Positions 23,922-36,218 of a DNA stretch of 64,000 nucleotides are shown in pieces; within the stretch, counting starts at the first letter, position 1, and each line of letters starts with the position of its first letter. The notes beneath the pieces were generated by a model that did no database searches, was not told the origin of the DNA, and was given only the letters and a program-made list of their open reading frames with translations. The stretch is from Tragulus kanchil (Eukaryota; Chordata; Mammalia; Artiodactyla; Tragulidae), in NCBI GenBank assembly GCA_022376925.1, contig JAIOJX010000006.1:62085394-62149393 (forward strand). The letters run 5' to 3'. Both the position numbers and the translations under genes were made by a program.

Positions 23922-25989
23922 TCCTCAGTAATCAGTTGGTTTTTTAGGTATGTGTTGTTTAATCTCCATGTGTTTTTGTTTTTAGCGGTTTTATTCCTGT
24001 AGTTGATCTCTAGTCTCTTTGCATTGTGGTCCGAGAAGATGGTTGATATAATTTCAGTTTTCTTGAATTGACTGAGGTTAGATTTGCGGCCCAAGATGTG
24101 GTCTATCTTGGAAAATGTTCCATTAGCACTTGAGAAGAAGATGTATTCCTCTTTTGGATGGAACGTCCTAAAGATGTCGATGAGGTCCATCTTTTCTGGT
24201 GTGGCATTTAAGGCTTGTGTTTCCTTATTAATTTTCTGTTTGTTTGATCTATCCATTGGTGTGAGAGGAGTGTTAAAGTCTCCTACTATTACTGTGTTAT
24301 TATTGATTTCTTCTTTTAAGTCTGAAAGTATCTGTCTTATGTATTGAGGTGCCCCTGTGTTGGGTGCGTAGATGTTCATGACTGTTATGTCTTCCTCTTG
24401 GATAGATTCCTTAGTCATGATGTAGTGTCCTGCTTTGTCTCTTTACTTTAAAGCCTATTTTGTTTGATATGAGGATTGCTCCTCCAAATTTCTTTTGATT
24501 TCCATTTGCATGGAATATCTTTTTCCAGCCTCTCACTTTCAGTCTATGAGGGTCTCTAGGTCTGAAGTGGGTCCCTTGTAAACAGCATATATATGGGTCA
24601 TGTTTCTGGATCCATTCAGCCAGCCTGTGTTGTTTGGTTGGAGCATTTAGTCCATTTACATACAAAGTAATCATTGATACGAATGTTCCTAATGTCTTCT
24701 TAGAAGTCTGGGGTTTGATTTGTAGGACTTCTCCTACTCTTGTATTTATTGACTATATCAGGCCCTTTAACACTTGCTGTAGGGTTGGTTTTGTGGTACA
24801 GAATTCTTTTAGTTTTTGTCTGTCTGTGAAGCTTTTGACTTCACCATCAATGCTGAATGAGATTCTTGCTGTGTAGAGAATTCTTGGTTGGAGGTTAGTC
24901 TCTTTTAGCCGTTTAAATGTGTCCTGGCATTCTCTTCTTGCCTGCAGGGTTTCTGTTGAGAGATCCTCAGTAATCATGGTTTTTAGGTATGTGTTGTTTA
25001 ATCTCCATGTGTTTTGTTTTAGCACTTGATCTCTAGTCTCTTTGCATTGTGGTCCGAGAAGATGGTTGATATAATTTCAGTTTTCTTGAATTGACTGAGG
25101 TTAGATTTGCGGCCCAAGATGTGGTCTATCTTGGAAAATGTTCCATTAGCACTTGAGAAGAAGATGTATTCCTCTTTTGGATGGAACGTCCTAAAGATGT
25201 CGATGAGGTCCATCTTTTCTGGTGTGGCATTTAAGGCTTGTGTTTCCTTATTAATTTTCTGTTTGTTTGATCTATCCATTGGTGTGAGAGGAGTGTTAAA
25301 GTCTCCTACTATTACTGTGTTATTATTGATTTCTTCTTTTAAGTCTGAAAGTATCTGTCTTATGTATTGAGGTGCCCCTGTGTTGGGTGCGTAGATGTTC
25401 ATGACTGTTATGTCTTCCTCTTGGATAGATTCCTTAGTCATGATGTAGTGTCCTGCTTTGTCTCTTTACTTTAAAGCCTATTTTGTTTGATATGAGGATT
25501 GCTCCTCCAAATTTCTTTTGATTTCCATTTGCATGGAATATCTTTTTCCAGCCTCTCACTTTCAGTCTATGAGGGTCTCTAGGTCTGAAGTGGGTCCCTT
25601 GTAAACAGCATATATATGGGTCATGTTTCTGGATCCATTCAGCCAGCCTGTGTTGTTTGGTTGGAGCATTTAGTCCATTTACATACAAAGTAATCATTGA
25701 TACGAATGTTCCTAATGTCTTCTTAGAAGTCTGGGGTTTGATTTGTAGGACTTCTCCTACTCTTGTATTTATTGACTATATCAGGCCCTTTAACACTTGC
25801 TGTAGGGTTGGTTTTGTGGTACAGAATTCTTTCAGTTTTTGTCTGTCTGTGAAGCTTTTGACTTCACCATCAATGCTGAATGAGATTCTTGCTGTGTAGA
25901 GAATTCTTGGTTGGAGGTTAGTCTCTTTTAGCCGTTTAAATGTGTCCTGGCATTCTCTTCTTGCCTGCAGGGTTTCTGTTGAGAGATCC
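23922..25989 (+). repeat. Direct tandem duplication 8 inside L1 (unit ~1.03 kb)
   Basis: 23922-24963 is repeated as 24964-25989. The first ~75 nt of copy B lack about 19 nt in scattered small gaps compared with copy A; after that the offset is a constant 1023 nt. One later difference is TTCTTTTAG against TTCTTTCAG. The join uses microhomology TCCTCAGTAATCA. Confidence 0.92.
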
Positions 25990-26641
25990 GCAGTAAGACG
26001 TATGGGGTTTTCTTTATATGTTATTTGTTGTTTACTCCTAGCTACTTTTAGTAATCTGTCTTTATATTTAGTCTGCGTGAGTTTGATTAGAATGTGCCTT
26101 GGTGTGTTTCTTCTGGGGTTTATCCTGTGTGGAACTCTTTGTGCTTCTTGGACTTGGTTGACTATTTCCTTTCCCATGCTGGGGAAGGTTTCAACCATAG
26201 CCTCTTCAAGAATTTTTTTGTATCCTTTCTTCCCCTCTTCTTCCTCTGGAACTCCTATAATTCTAATGTTAGTGCGTTTGATATTGTCCCATAGGTCTCT
26301 GAGGCTATCCTCAGTTCTTTTCATTCTTTTGACTTTGTTCTGTTCCTCACGGTTATTTCCACCAGTCTATCTTCCATCTCGCTTATCCGTTCTTCAGCCT
26401 CCGATACTCTACTGTTGAGGCCTTCTATTGTATTTTTCAGTTCAGCAATTGAGTTGGTGGTCTCTATTTGCCTATTTTTCATTTCCTGCATGTCTTTTCT
26501 CAATGCACTAATTTCCTCTAATGTTCTGTTTTCTGTGTTTTGCATCCTCATTAGTATAGCTTTTCTAAATTCTAGTTCAGATAATTTGTCTATCTCCTCC
26601 TCTGTCATTTGAAGCTGTGTTTCTCTAGCTTGGTCCTTCAT
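25776..26641 (-). pseudogene. L1 #1 ORF1p (RNA-binding chaperone), broken
   Basis: Two overlapping frames together form an L1 ORF1 protein. The N-terminal 106 codons hold the coiled coil (IAELKNTIEGLNSRVSEAEE, RISEMEDRLVEI). The next 182 codons hold the RNA-recognition and C-terminal domains (LRDLWDNIKRTNIRIIGVPE, then RLTADLSTETLQARRECQDT). A frameshift near 26321-26324 separates them, and the expected Met-Lys-Arg-Gln-Arg start is disrupted upstream. In live L1s this trimeric protein coats the element RNA. The N-terminal half recurs at 27439-27672 through duplication 9. Confidence 0.85.
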
Positions 26642-28575
26642 TTGTGCAGTGTTTCTCTGTCATTTCATTGATAGGTTAGTTTTTGTTTCTTTGTGTGTGT
26701 CTCCGTGTATGGAGTTGTTTTCCCCACCAGGCTTCTTGGTTGAATTCTCCCTTCCTTTGGGTTTCTGTCCTTGTAGAAGGTTTCAGTGGTTTGTGTCTTG
26801 GCTGGTGTTAGGTCTTGTGTACAGGTGAATAATCTCTACTGTTGTATGTTCTTTGCTAGTGTGGGGTCTTGGAATCAGGGCTTCCACTCTGAGGATCCTT
26901 GGTTTGATGATTGGTCAGGGGGTGTAGGCTCTATGTCTGGTTTGCTACGGTGTTCCATGATATTAGTTCAAATACTAGCATCTGAGGAACAAGAGGTGTA
27001 TCCCTGATGGGTGACAGTGATAAAAGCATGCACATGTTTTCCAAGATAGTCATAGTCATAAGATATGACGCATAGACAAAAGATATGATACATACACAGC
27101 AATAACCACATCTACCCCATCTTACAGAGAGAACGCATAGGAAATTTCTCTAGCAAACGATGCAATCAAGATAATACTTGCCCGTTAAGCTCTGAAGTAA
27201 TTAAAATAGTGCCTAGAAAAATAGATCCGGGGCAAGGTCCTGGCTTGGACTATTTCATTGAAAGCAATTTTTAACTAAAACATGTGTTGGGGTGATGAAG
27301 AGGAGACTGTATGGGTAATGAGAAAGAATAGATTTGTCTTGGAAGGATTTTGTAGAGTTATGTATCCAGGTTAGTGTGTTGTATTGTTTAGTGTAGCTGG
27401 AAGACAATAGTGGAGACAGGAAGGTAGGAAATGTTTATCTAGAGAATATTGGACTTTGTTCTGTTCCTCACGGTTATTTCCACCAGTCTATCTTCCATCT
27501 CGCTTATCCGTTCTTCAGCCTCCGATACTCTACTGTTGAGGCCTTCTATTGTATTTTTCAGTTCAGCAATTGAGTTGGTGGTCTCTATTTGCCTATTTTT
27601 CATTTCCTGCATGTCTTTTCTCAATGCACTAATTTCCTCTAATGTTCTGTTTTCTGTGTTTTGCATCCTCATTAGTATAGTTTTTTTTGAATTCTAGTTC
27701 AGATAATTTGTCTATCTCCTCCTCTGTCATTTGAAGCTGTGTTTCTCTAGCTTGGTCCTTCATTTGTGCAGTGTTTCTCTGTCATTTCATTGATAGGTTA
27801 GTTTTTGTTTCTTTGTGTGTGTCTCCGTGTATGGAGTTGTTTTCCCCACCAGGCTTCTTGGTTGAATTCTCCCTTCCTTTGGGTTTCTGTCCTTGTAGAA
27901 GGTTTCAGTGGTTTGTGTCTTGGCTGGTGTTAGGTCTTGTGTACAGGTGAATAATCTCTACTGTTGTATGTTCTTTGCTAGTGTGGGGTCTTGGAATCAG
28001 GGCTTCCACTCTGAGGATCCTTGGTTTGATGATTGGTCAGGGGGTGTAGGCTCTATGTCTGGTTTGCTACGGTGTTCCATGATATTAGTTCAAATACTAG
28101 CATCTGAGGAACAAGAGGTGTATCCCTGATGGGTGACAGTGATAAAAGCATGCACATGTTTTCCAAGATAGTCATAGTCATAAGATATGACGCATAGACA
28201 AAAGATATGATACATACACAGCAATAACCACATCTACCCCATCTTACAGAGAGAACGCATAGGAAATTTCTCTAGCAAACGATGCAATCAAGATAATACT
28301 TGCCCGTTAAGCTCTGAAGTAATTAAAATAGTGCCTAGAAAAATAGATCCGGGGCAAGGTCCTGGCTTGGACTATTTCATTGAAAGCAATTTTTAACTAA
28401 AACATGTGTTGGGGGTGATGAAGAGGAGACTGTATGGGTAATGAGAAAGAATAGATTTGTCTTGGAAGGATTTTGTAGAGTTATGTATCCAGGTTAGTGT
28501 GTTGTATTGTTTAGTGTAGCTGGAAGACAATAGTGGAGACAGGAAGGTAGGAAATGTTTATCTAGAGAATATTGG
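26331..28575 (+). repeat. Direct tandem duplication 9 inside L1 (unit ~1122 nt)
   Basis: 26331-27451 is repeated as 27452-28575, covering the L1 ORF1 N-terminus and part of the 5' UTR. Differences are AGCTTTTCTAAATTC against AGTTTTTTTTGAATTC and a run of four against five Gs. Junction: GAATATT|GGACTTTG. Confidence 0.92.
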
Positions 28576-29766
28576 TAGCTAAGAGAAATTTTTACATTTA
28601 GAACATAGAGGGAGGAAGCAGTGGCAAAGAGGAAAGAAAATTAGATCTTTCCAAGAATTAAAATTTTAAAAAAATTTAAAATCAGAAAAAAAAAATTAAA
28701 AATTAAAAAGGGAATACAAACTTAATAAGAAGAGACAACGACAAAAAAAAATCCAAACCTGACCGATCAATCAAATAAACAGAGCTGTTCACAACAAATA
28801 AACAAACAAAAAAAAGCTAAATACTGTCCCTGGTTTTTATCCTCTCATCTGTCTGGTGAAAGCCAATCTGCTCTCAGTGGTGTTGTCTTGATGATGTAGC
28901 CGTTCCTTTACAGCACTGGTTGCTGTGGTTTGTTTTCAGTCAAATACTGGCTTTGCTGCAAGCTCAGGTGCTGGCCTGGGCGGTGGGCTAATCCCTGTCT
29001 GTCGGGCAGTTGGGCTGGTGCGTGTGCAGTCCCCTGTTGAGGCAGGAGGCGCCCTGGCTCTGCCACGCACCCACCTGTAGCCTCCAATACCTGCCCTTCT
29101 GCCAGCTTCCTCCGCTGTGGGTGTAGCTATGGGGGTGCATGGGCTCTTCTGCCACTGGCGTGCGCTCACTGCCAGATATGCGTTCAAGTCCCAAAGGCAG
29201 GCTTTCCCGTGTGACTCGAGCCCGGTCCCTGGTCAGCAATCCGTGGGTGACTTCAGCAAGTCGCCCACTAGGAGTGTCTGAACTTACCCTGTGCCAGACG
29301 CAAAGTCACTATTCTTGCCCAGCGAAGTGGCGCGATTTTCACACTGGGCGCTCCCTTCCAGCTCCAAGTCTCTAGGCAGCACTCCATGGGGGAAATTCCC
29401 AATTGTGTTCTGCCCGGCCTTGCTCCAGCATCCTATCTTCGTAGTGTCTTAATTTCTGCTGGCGATCCATCCAGATTCTTGGAATTTCTGCCCTGAGCGC
29501 TGCCATCTCTCCCCTGACGCTCCACTCTCTGTGCACTCTCTGTCGGTCTGGTCCGGTGTGGGGGTTAGGATAGAAGGTTCTCAGAAAAGTAGCTCCAGGA
29601 AAGTTCTGGCTGTTCCCTCTTCAATCCTCGCAGACCTAAGGAGTTCTTCTGTCGTCTAGCGGCTGGTTTGTTGGTGGTGTTTTATTTCTTGATTAGTTCT
29701 GGTGATTCTGCTGGGCAGCTGGTGAAATCTTCCCGTCATTCCTCTGCCATCTTGGTTCCCCCTCCC
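28576..29766 (-). promoter_or_regulatory. L1 #1 5' UTR (internal promoter region)
   Basis: A GC- and CpG-richer block than the surrounding intron, lying between L1 ORF1 and the element start. L1 5' UTRs carry an internal RNA polymerase II promoter; here it would drive minus-strand transcription, antisense to PDGFD. A second copy of most of it (30022-30843) comes from duplication 10. Activity is not predicted from sequence alone. Confidence 0.6.
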
Positions 29767-31082
29767 ATCTGTTCAGTTTTATTGTAATTTCTTTTGCTGG
29801 ACAAAAGCCTTTAAGTTTCATTAGGTCCCACATGTTCATTTTTCTTTTTAGTTCCGCTATTCTAGTAGGTGAGTTAGAGAAGATATTGCTTTGATTTATG
29901 TCCTTGAGGGTTTTGCCTATATTCTTCTCTAAGAGTTTGATGCTTTTGGATCTTACATTTAGGTCTTTAACCAATTTCGAGTTGATCTTTGTGCATGGTG
30001 TCAGGAAGTGCTGGTTTTCACAATACTGGCTTTGCTGCAAGCTCAGGTGCTGGCCTGGGCGGTGGGCTAATCCTGTCTGTCGGGCAGTTGGGCTGGTGCG
30101 TGTGCAGTCCCCTGTTGAGGCAGGAGGCGCCCTGGCTCTGCCACGCACCCACCTGTAGCCTCCAATACCTGCCCTTCTGCCAGCTTCCTCCGCTGTGGGT
30201 GTAGCTATGGGGGTGCATGGGCTCTTCTGCCACTGGCGTGCGCTCACTGCCAGATATGCGTTCAAGTCCCAAAGGCAGGCTTTCCCGTGTGACTCGAGCC
30301 CGGTCCCTGGTCAGCAATCCGTGGGTGACTTCAGCAAGTCGCCCACTAGGAGTGTCTGAACTTACCCTGTGCCAGACGCAAAGTCACTATTCTTGCCCAG
30401 CGAAGTGGCGCGATTTTCACACTGGGCGCTCCCTTCCAGCTCCAAGTCTCTAGGCAGCACTCCATGGGGAACTTCCCAATTGTGTTCTGCCCGGCCTTGC
30501 TCCAGCATCCTATCTTCGTAGTGTCTTAATTTCTGCTGGCGATCCATCCAGATTCTTGGAATTTCTGCCCTGAGCGCTGCCATCTCTCCCCTGACGCTCC
30601 ACTCTCTGTGCACTCTCTGTCGGTCTGGTCCGGTGTGGGGGTTAGGATAGAAGGTTCTCAGAAAAGTAGCTCCAGGAAAGTTCTGGCTGTTCCCTCTTCA
30701 ATCCTCGCAGACCTAAGGAGTTCTTCTGTCGTCTAGCGGCTGGTTTGTTGGTGGTGTTTTATTTCTTGATTAGTTCTGGTGATTCTGCTGGGCAGCTGGT
30801 GAAATCTTCCCGTCATTCCTCTGCCATCTTGGTTCCCCCTCCCATCTGTTCAGTTTTATTGTAATTTCTTTTGCTGGACAAAAGCCTTTAAGTTTCATTA
30901 GGTCCCACATGTTCATTTTTCTTTTTAGTTCCGCTATTCTAGTAGGTGAGTTAGAGAAGATATTGCTTTGATTTATGTCCTTGAGGGTTTTGCCTATATT
31001 CTTCTCTAAGAGTTTGATGCTTTTGGATCTTACATTTAGGTCTTTAACCAATTTCGAGTTGATCTTTGTGCATGGTGTCAGG
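28943..31082 (+). repeat. Direct tandem duplication 10 across an L1/L1 boundary (unit ~1.08 kb)
   Basis: 28943-30005 is repeated as 30022-31082. The unit spans the 5' end of one L1 and the first ~240 nt of the next L1, so that boundary appears twice (29766 and 30843). About 16 nt of filler (30006-30021) sit at the join. Differences are homopolymer indels (CTAATCCCTG/CTAATCCTG, CCATGGGGGAAATT/CCATGGGGAACTT). Confidence 0.92.
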
Positions 31083-31235
31083 GAATGTTCCAACTTAATT
31101 TTTTTTTTTTTTTTTGCATGTAGCTGTGCAATTTTCCCAGCACCACTTGTTGAAGAGGCTGTCTTTGTCTCATTTTATAGTTTCGCCTCCTTTGTCAAAA
31201 ATAAGGTACCCATTGGTGCGTCGGTTTATCTCTGA

Positions 31236-33395
31236 CTTCTCAATCTTGTTCCATTGGGCTATAGTTCTGTTTTTGTGCCAGTACCATACTGTCTTGATGA
31301 CTGTTGCTTTGTAGTAAAGTCTGATGTTGAGGAGGCTCATCCCTCCAGCTCCATTCTTCTTCCTCAGGATTGTTTTGGCTATTCGAGGTTTTTTGTGTTT
31401 CTATATGAACTGTGTTATTCTTTGGTCTAGTTCTATGAAAAATGTCAATGGTAGTTGGATAGCTACTGCATTGAATCTGTAGATGATATTTGGTAGTGTG
31501 GTCATTTTCAGAATATTGATTCTTCCGAACCAGGAACATGGAATATCTCTCCATCTGTTTAAGTCTTCTTTAATTTCTTTCATGAATGTCTTAGTATTTT
31601 CAGTGTGCAGTTCTTTTGTTTCTTTGGGTAGGTTTATTCATAGATATTTGATTCTTTTGGTTGCAATAGTGAAGGGGACTGCCTCTTTGATTCTGTTTTC
31701 TGATTTTTCATTGTTTGTGTATAGGAATGCCAGTGACTTCTGTGTGTGGACTTTGTATCTTGCGACTTTGCTGTATTCGTTGATTAGCCCTAGTACTTTT
31801 GTAATAGTGTCTTGTGATTTTCTATTTATAATATCATGTTGTCTGCAAAAAGGGAGAGATTGACTTCTTCCTTTCCAATCTGGATTCCTTTAATTTGTTT
31901 TTCTTCTCTTACTGCTGTTGCTAGAACTTCCAGGATGATGTTGAATAAGAGTGGTGAAAGTGGACACCCTTGTCTTGTTCCTGATCTTAGAGGAAATGCT
32001 TTCAGTTTTTCACCATTAAGGGTAATGTTCGCTGTGGGCTTCTTACAGATGGCTTTCACTATGTTGAGATAGGTACTTTCTACGCCCATTTTTTCAAGAT
32101 TTTTTTTTTATCATAAATAGGTGTTGTACTTTGTTGAAGTCTTCTTCTGCATCTATTAAGATTATCATGTGATATTTGTCTCTCAATTTCTTGATATGGT
32201 GCATCACATTGATTGATTTGCGGATATTGAAGAATCCTTGCATGCCTGGGATGAACCCGACTTGATCGTGATAGGAGTTTTTTGATGTGTTGCTGAATTC
32301 TGTTTGCTAGGACGGTTTAGCTTCTCAATCTTGTTCCATTGGGCTATAGTTCTGTTTTGTGCCAGTACCATACTGTCTTGATGACTGTTGCTTTGTAGTA
32401 AAGTCTGATGTTGAGGAGGCTCATCCCTCCAGCTCCATTCTTCTTCCTCAGGATTGTTTTGACTATTCGAGGTTTTTTGTGTTTCTATATGAACTGTGTT
32501 ATTCTTTGGTCTAGTTCTATGAAAAATGTCAATGGTAGTTGGATAGCTACTGCATTGAATCTGTAGATGATATTTGGTAGTGTGGTCATTTTCAGAATAT
32601 TGATTCTTCCGAACCAGGAACATGGAATATCTCTCCATCTGTTTAAGTCTTCTTTAATTTCTTTCATGAATGTCTTAGTATTTTCAGTGTGCAGTTCTTT
32701 TGTTTCTTTGGGTAGGTTTATTCATAGATATTTGATTCTTTTGGTTGCAATAGTGAAGGGGACTGCCTCTTTGATTCTGTTTTCTGATTTTTCATTGTTT
32801 GTGTATAGGAATGCCAGTGACTTCTGTGTGTGGACTTTGTATCTTGCGACTTTGCTGTATTCGTTGATTAGCCCTAGTACTTTTGTAATAGTGTCTTGTG
32901 ATTTTCTATTTATAATATCATGTTGTCTGCAAAAAGGGAGAGATTGACTTCTTCCTTTCCAATCTGGATTCCTTTAATTTGTTTTTCTTCTCTTACTGCT
33001 GTTGCTAGAACTTCCAGGATGATGTTGAATAAGAGTGGTGAAAGTGGACACCCTTGTCTTGTTCCTGATCTTAGAGGAAATGCTTTCAGTTTTTCACCAT
33101 TAAGGGTAATGTTCGCTGTGGGCTTCTTACAGATGGCTTTCACTATGTTGAGATAGGTACTTTCTACGCCCATTTTTTCAAGATTTTTTTTTATCATAAA
33201 TAGGTGTTGTACTTTGTTGAAGTCTTCTTCTGCATCTATTAAGATTATCATGTGATATTTGTCTCTCAATTTCTTGATATGGTGCATCACATTGATTGAT
33301 TTGCGGATATTGAAGAATCCTTGCATGCCTGGGATGAACCCGACTTGATCGTGATAGGAGTTTTTTGATGTGTTGCTGAATTCTGTTTGCTAGGA
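31236..33395 (+). repeat. Direct tandem duplication 11 inside L1 (offset 1084 nt)
   Basis: 31236-32320 is repeated as 32321-33395. The tail of copy A (GCTAGGACGGTTTAG) departs from that of copy B (GCTAGGATTTTG) just before the join. One T-run indel and one G/A change (TTTTGGCTATTC/TTTTGACTATTC) occur early in copy B. Confidence 0.92.
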
Positions 33396-33894
33396 TTTTG
33401 TTGAGGATCTTGGCATTTAAGTTCATCAGTGAAATTGGCCTATCATTTTCTTTTTTTGTGTTGTCTTTCCCTGGTTTGGGTATCAGGGTGATGGTGGCCT
33501 TGTAGAATGTGTTTGGAAGTTTTCCTTCCTGTGCAATTTTTTGGAAGAGTTTTAGAAAGACAAACATTACCTCTTCTTTAAATGTTTGGCAGAACTCACC
33601 TGTGAAGCCATCTGACCCTGGCCTTTTATTTTTGGGTAGATTTCTGATTACAAAGTCAATTTCTGAGCTTGTGATTTGATTGTTCATAGTTTCTATTTCT
33701 TCCTGGTTCAGTCGTGGAAGACTAATCTTCTCTAAACAACTGTCCATTTCTTCCAGATTTCCCAGTTTGCTGCCATAGAGCTGTTCATAATAGTCTCTTA
33801 GAATCCTTTGGATTTCTGGATTATCTGCTGTAATCTCTCCTTTTTCACTTTTGCTTTTGTTGACTGGTTCTTCTCTATTTTATTCGTGATGAGT

Positions 33895-36128
33895 CTGGTC
33901 AGTGGCTTGTCGATTTTTTTTACCTTTTCGAAGAACCAGCTTTTTGTTTTATTTATCTTTAGTATTGGTTCGTTCATTTCTTTTTCATTTATTTCTGCTC
34001 TGATCTTTATGAATTCTCTCTTTCTGCTGGCTTTGCAGTGTTTTTTTTTCTCCAATTATTTTAAGCATAAGGTTAGGTCAGCTGTTTTTATTTTCCTAGT
34101 TTTATCATGAAGGATTGTATTGCTATAAACTCCCCTCTTAAAACTGCTTTTGTAGTATCCCATAGGTTTTCAACTGTCGTGTATTCATTATCATTTTCTT
34201 CTAGGAATTTCTTAATTTCTCTTTTGATTTCGTCAATGATCAGTTGGTTTTTCAGGTATGTGTTGTTTAATCTCCATGTGCTTGTATTTTTAGCGTTTTT
34301 TTTTTTTTCCCTGCAGCTGATCTCTAGTTTTATTGCATTGTGGTCTGAGAAGATGGTTGATATAATTTCAGCTTTCTTGAATTGACAGAGGTTTGGCTAG
34401 TGGCCCAGGATGTGGTCTATTCCAGAGAATGACCTGTGAGCACTTGAGAAGAAAGTGTATTCTTCTTTTGGATGGAAGGTCCTAAAGATATCCATGAGGT
34501 CCTTCTCTTCTAGTGTGACATTTAAGGCTTGTGTTTCTTTATTAATTTTCTGTTTGGATGATCTGTCCACTGGTGTGAGAGGAGTGTTAAAGTCTCCTAC
34601 TATGATTGCATTAGTGTCCATTTCTTCTTTTCTGTCTAAAAGTGTTTGCCTTATGTACTGGGGTGCTCCTGTGTTGGGTGCATAGATATTTATGATTGTT
34701 ATGCCTTCTTCTTGGATCGATCCCTTGATCATGATGTAGTGACCTGCCTTGTCTCTTCTAATCTTGTTTATTTTTTGGCCTATTTTGTTTGATATGACGA
34801 TTGCTACGCCAGCTTTCCTTTGATTTCCATTTGTGTGGAATCTCTTTTCCAGCCTCTCACTTTCAGCCTATGAGTGTCTATAGATCTGAAGTGAGTTTCC
34901 TGGAGGCAGCATATGTATGGGTCTTGTTTTTGAATCCATTCTGCCTCTCTGTGTCTTTTGGTTGGGGCATTTAGTCCATTGACATTCAAAGTAATTAGTG
35001 ATACAAATTCTTCTTACCTGGTCAGTGGCTTGTCGATTTTTACCTTTTCGAAGAACCAGCTTTTTGTTTTATTTATCTTTAGTATTGGTTCGTTCATTTC
35101 TTTTTCATTTATTTCTGCTCTGATCTTTATGAATTCTCTCTTTCTGCTGGCTTTGCAGTGTTTTTTTTTCTCCAATTATTTTAAGCATAAGGTTAGGTCA
35201 GCTGTTTTTATTTTCCTAGTTTTATCATGAAGGATTGTATTGCTATAAACTCCCCTCTTAAAACTGCTTTTGTAGTATCCCATAGGTTTTCAACTGTCGT
35301 GTATTCATTATCATTTTCTTCTAGGAATTTCTTAATTTCTCTTTTGATTTCGTCAATGATCAGTTGGTTTTTCAGGTATGTGTTGTTTAATCTCCATGTG
35401 CTTGTATTTTTAGCGTTTTTTTTTTTTTCCCTGCAGCTGATCTCTAGTTTTATTGCATTGTGGTCTGAGAAGATGGTTGATATAATTTCAGCTTTCTTGA
35501 ATTGACAGAGGTTTGGCTAGTGGCCCAGGATGTGGTCTATTCCAGAGAATGACCTGTGAGCACTTGAGAAGAAAGTGTATTCTTCTTTTGGATGGAAGGT
35601 CCTAAAGATATCCATGAGGTCCTTCTCTTCTAGTGTGACATTTAAGGCTTGTGTTTCTTTATTAATTTTCTGTTTGGATGATCTGTCCACTGGTGTGAGA
35701 GGAGTGTTAAAGTCTCCTACTATGATTGCATTAGTGTCCATTTCTTCTTTTCTGTCTAAAAGTGTTTGCCTTATGTACTGGGGTGCTCCTGTGTTGGGTG
35801 CATAGATATTTATGATTGTTATGCCTTCTTCTTGGATCGATCCCTTGATCATGATGTAGTGACCTGCCTTGTCTCTTCTAATCTTGTTTATTTTTTGGCC
35901 TATTTTGTTTGATATGACGATTGCTACGCCAGCTTTCCTTTGATTTCCATTTGTGTGGAATCTCTTTTTCCAGCCTCTCACTTTCAGCCTATGAGTGTCT
36001 ATAGATCTGAAGTGAGTTTCCTGGAGGCAGCATATGTATGGGTCTTGTTTTTGAATCCATTCTGCCTCTCTGTGTCTTTTGGTTGGGGCATTTAGTCCAT
36101 TGACATTCAAAGTAATTACTGATACAAA
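33895..36128 (+). repeat. Direct tandem duplication 12 inside L1 (offset 1120 nt)
   Basis: 33895-35017 is repeated as 35018-36128. Copy B starts CTGGTCAGTGGC and lost three Ts of a T run within 25 nt of its start. The end of copy A (ACAAATTCTTCTTAC) departs from that of copy B (ACAAATGATCCTG). A one-base CTTTTC against CTTTTTC difference near 34849 breaks the endonuclease reading frame in copy A only. Confidence 0.92.
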
Positions 36129-36218
36129 TGATCCTGTTGTCGTCTTCTTAGATGCCATGATGGCTTTGTTCTGTTTATCTACTTCTTCTCTTATACTTGT
36201 TGTCTGTATAAGTCCCTT

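Larger units (their letters stand above)
18380..25697 (-). pseudogene. L1 #1 ORF2p (endonuclease and reverse transcriptase), broken
   Basis: Read right to left, fragments run in order. The endonuclease start is at 25697 (LYVNGLNAPTKQHRLAEW). The rest of the endonuclease (IVGDFNTPLTPMDRS, FSDHNAK) is at 24418-23903. A linker and RT palm ([19 protein letters not shown]) follow, then the catalytic block LSLFADDMIFYIE. The C-terminus ([16 protein letters not shown]) extends to about 18380. The metal-binding Glu of the usual QETH motif is Gly here (LQGTH; codon at 24573-24575 and again in the duplicate near 25596). Several frameshifts and the SINE at 20883-21239 also break it. Tandem duplications 6-8 repeat parts of it. 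Confidence 0.88.
17951..29766 (-). mobile_element. L1 element #1 (bovine-type), essentially full length
   Basis: Minus strand: poly(A) tail and 3' UTR at 17951-18350 (reverse complement contains GGTGAACAACAAAACTCTGT), ORF2 through about 25700, ORF1 about 25776-26641, and a GC-rich 5' UTR ending at 29766 with the start GGGAGGGGGAACCAAGATGG. It is inflated by duplications 6-9 and by a CHR SINE; removing these leaves about 7 kb, a plausible full length. Frameshifts and a lost endonuclease glutamate show it is dead. Confidence 0.9.
29767..36158 (-). pseudogene. L1 #2 ORF2p, 3'-truncated, catalytic Asp lost
   Basis: The best-preserved piece is 213 codons of endonuclease from 36158 to 35517, with TLNVNGLNAPTKRHR, the catalytic-Glu motif CCLQETHF and VGDFNTPLTPVDRSS. 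The reverse transcriptase lies at 33747-31826 and reads FADN where active L1s have FADD: the codon at 31838-31840 (and its duplicate 32922-32924) is AAC, not GAC. The domain is therefore not expected to polymerise. The left edge cuts off the ORF2 C-terminus. Frameshifts separate all the pieces. Confidence 0.87.
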
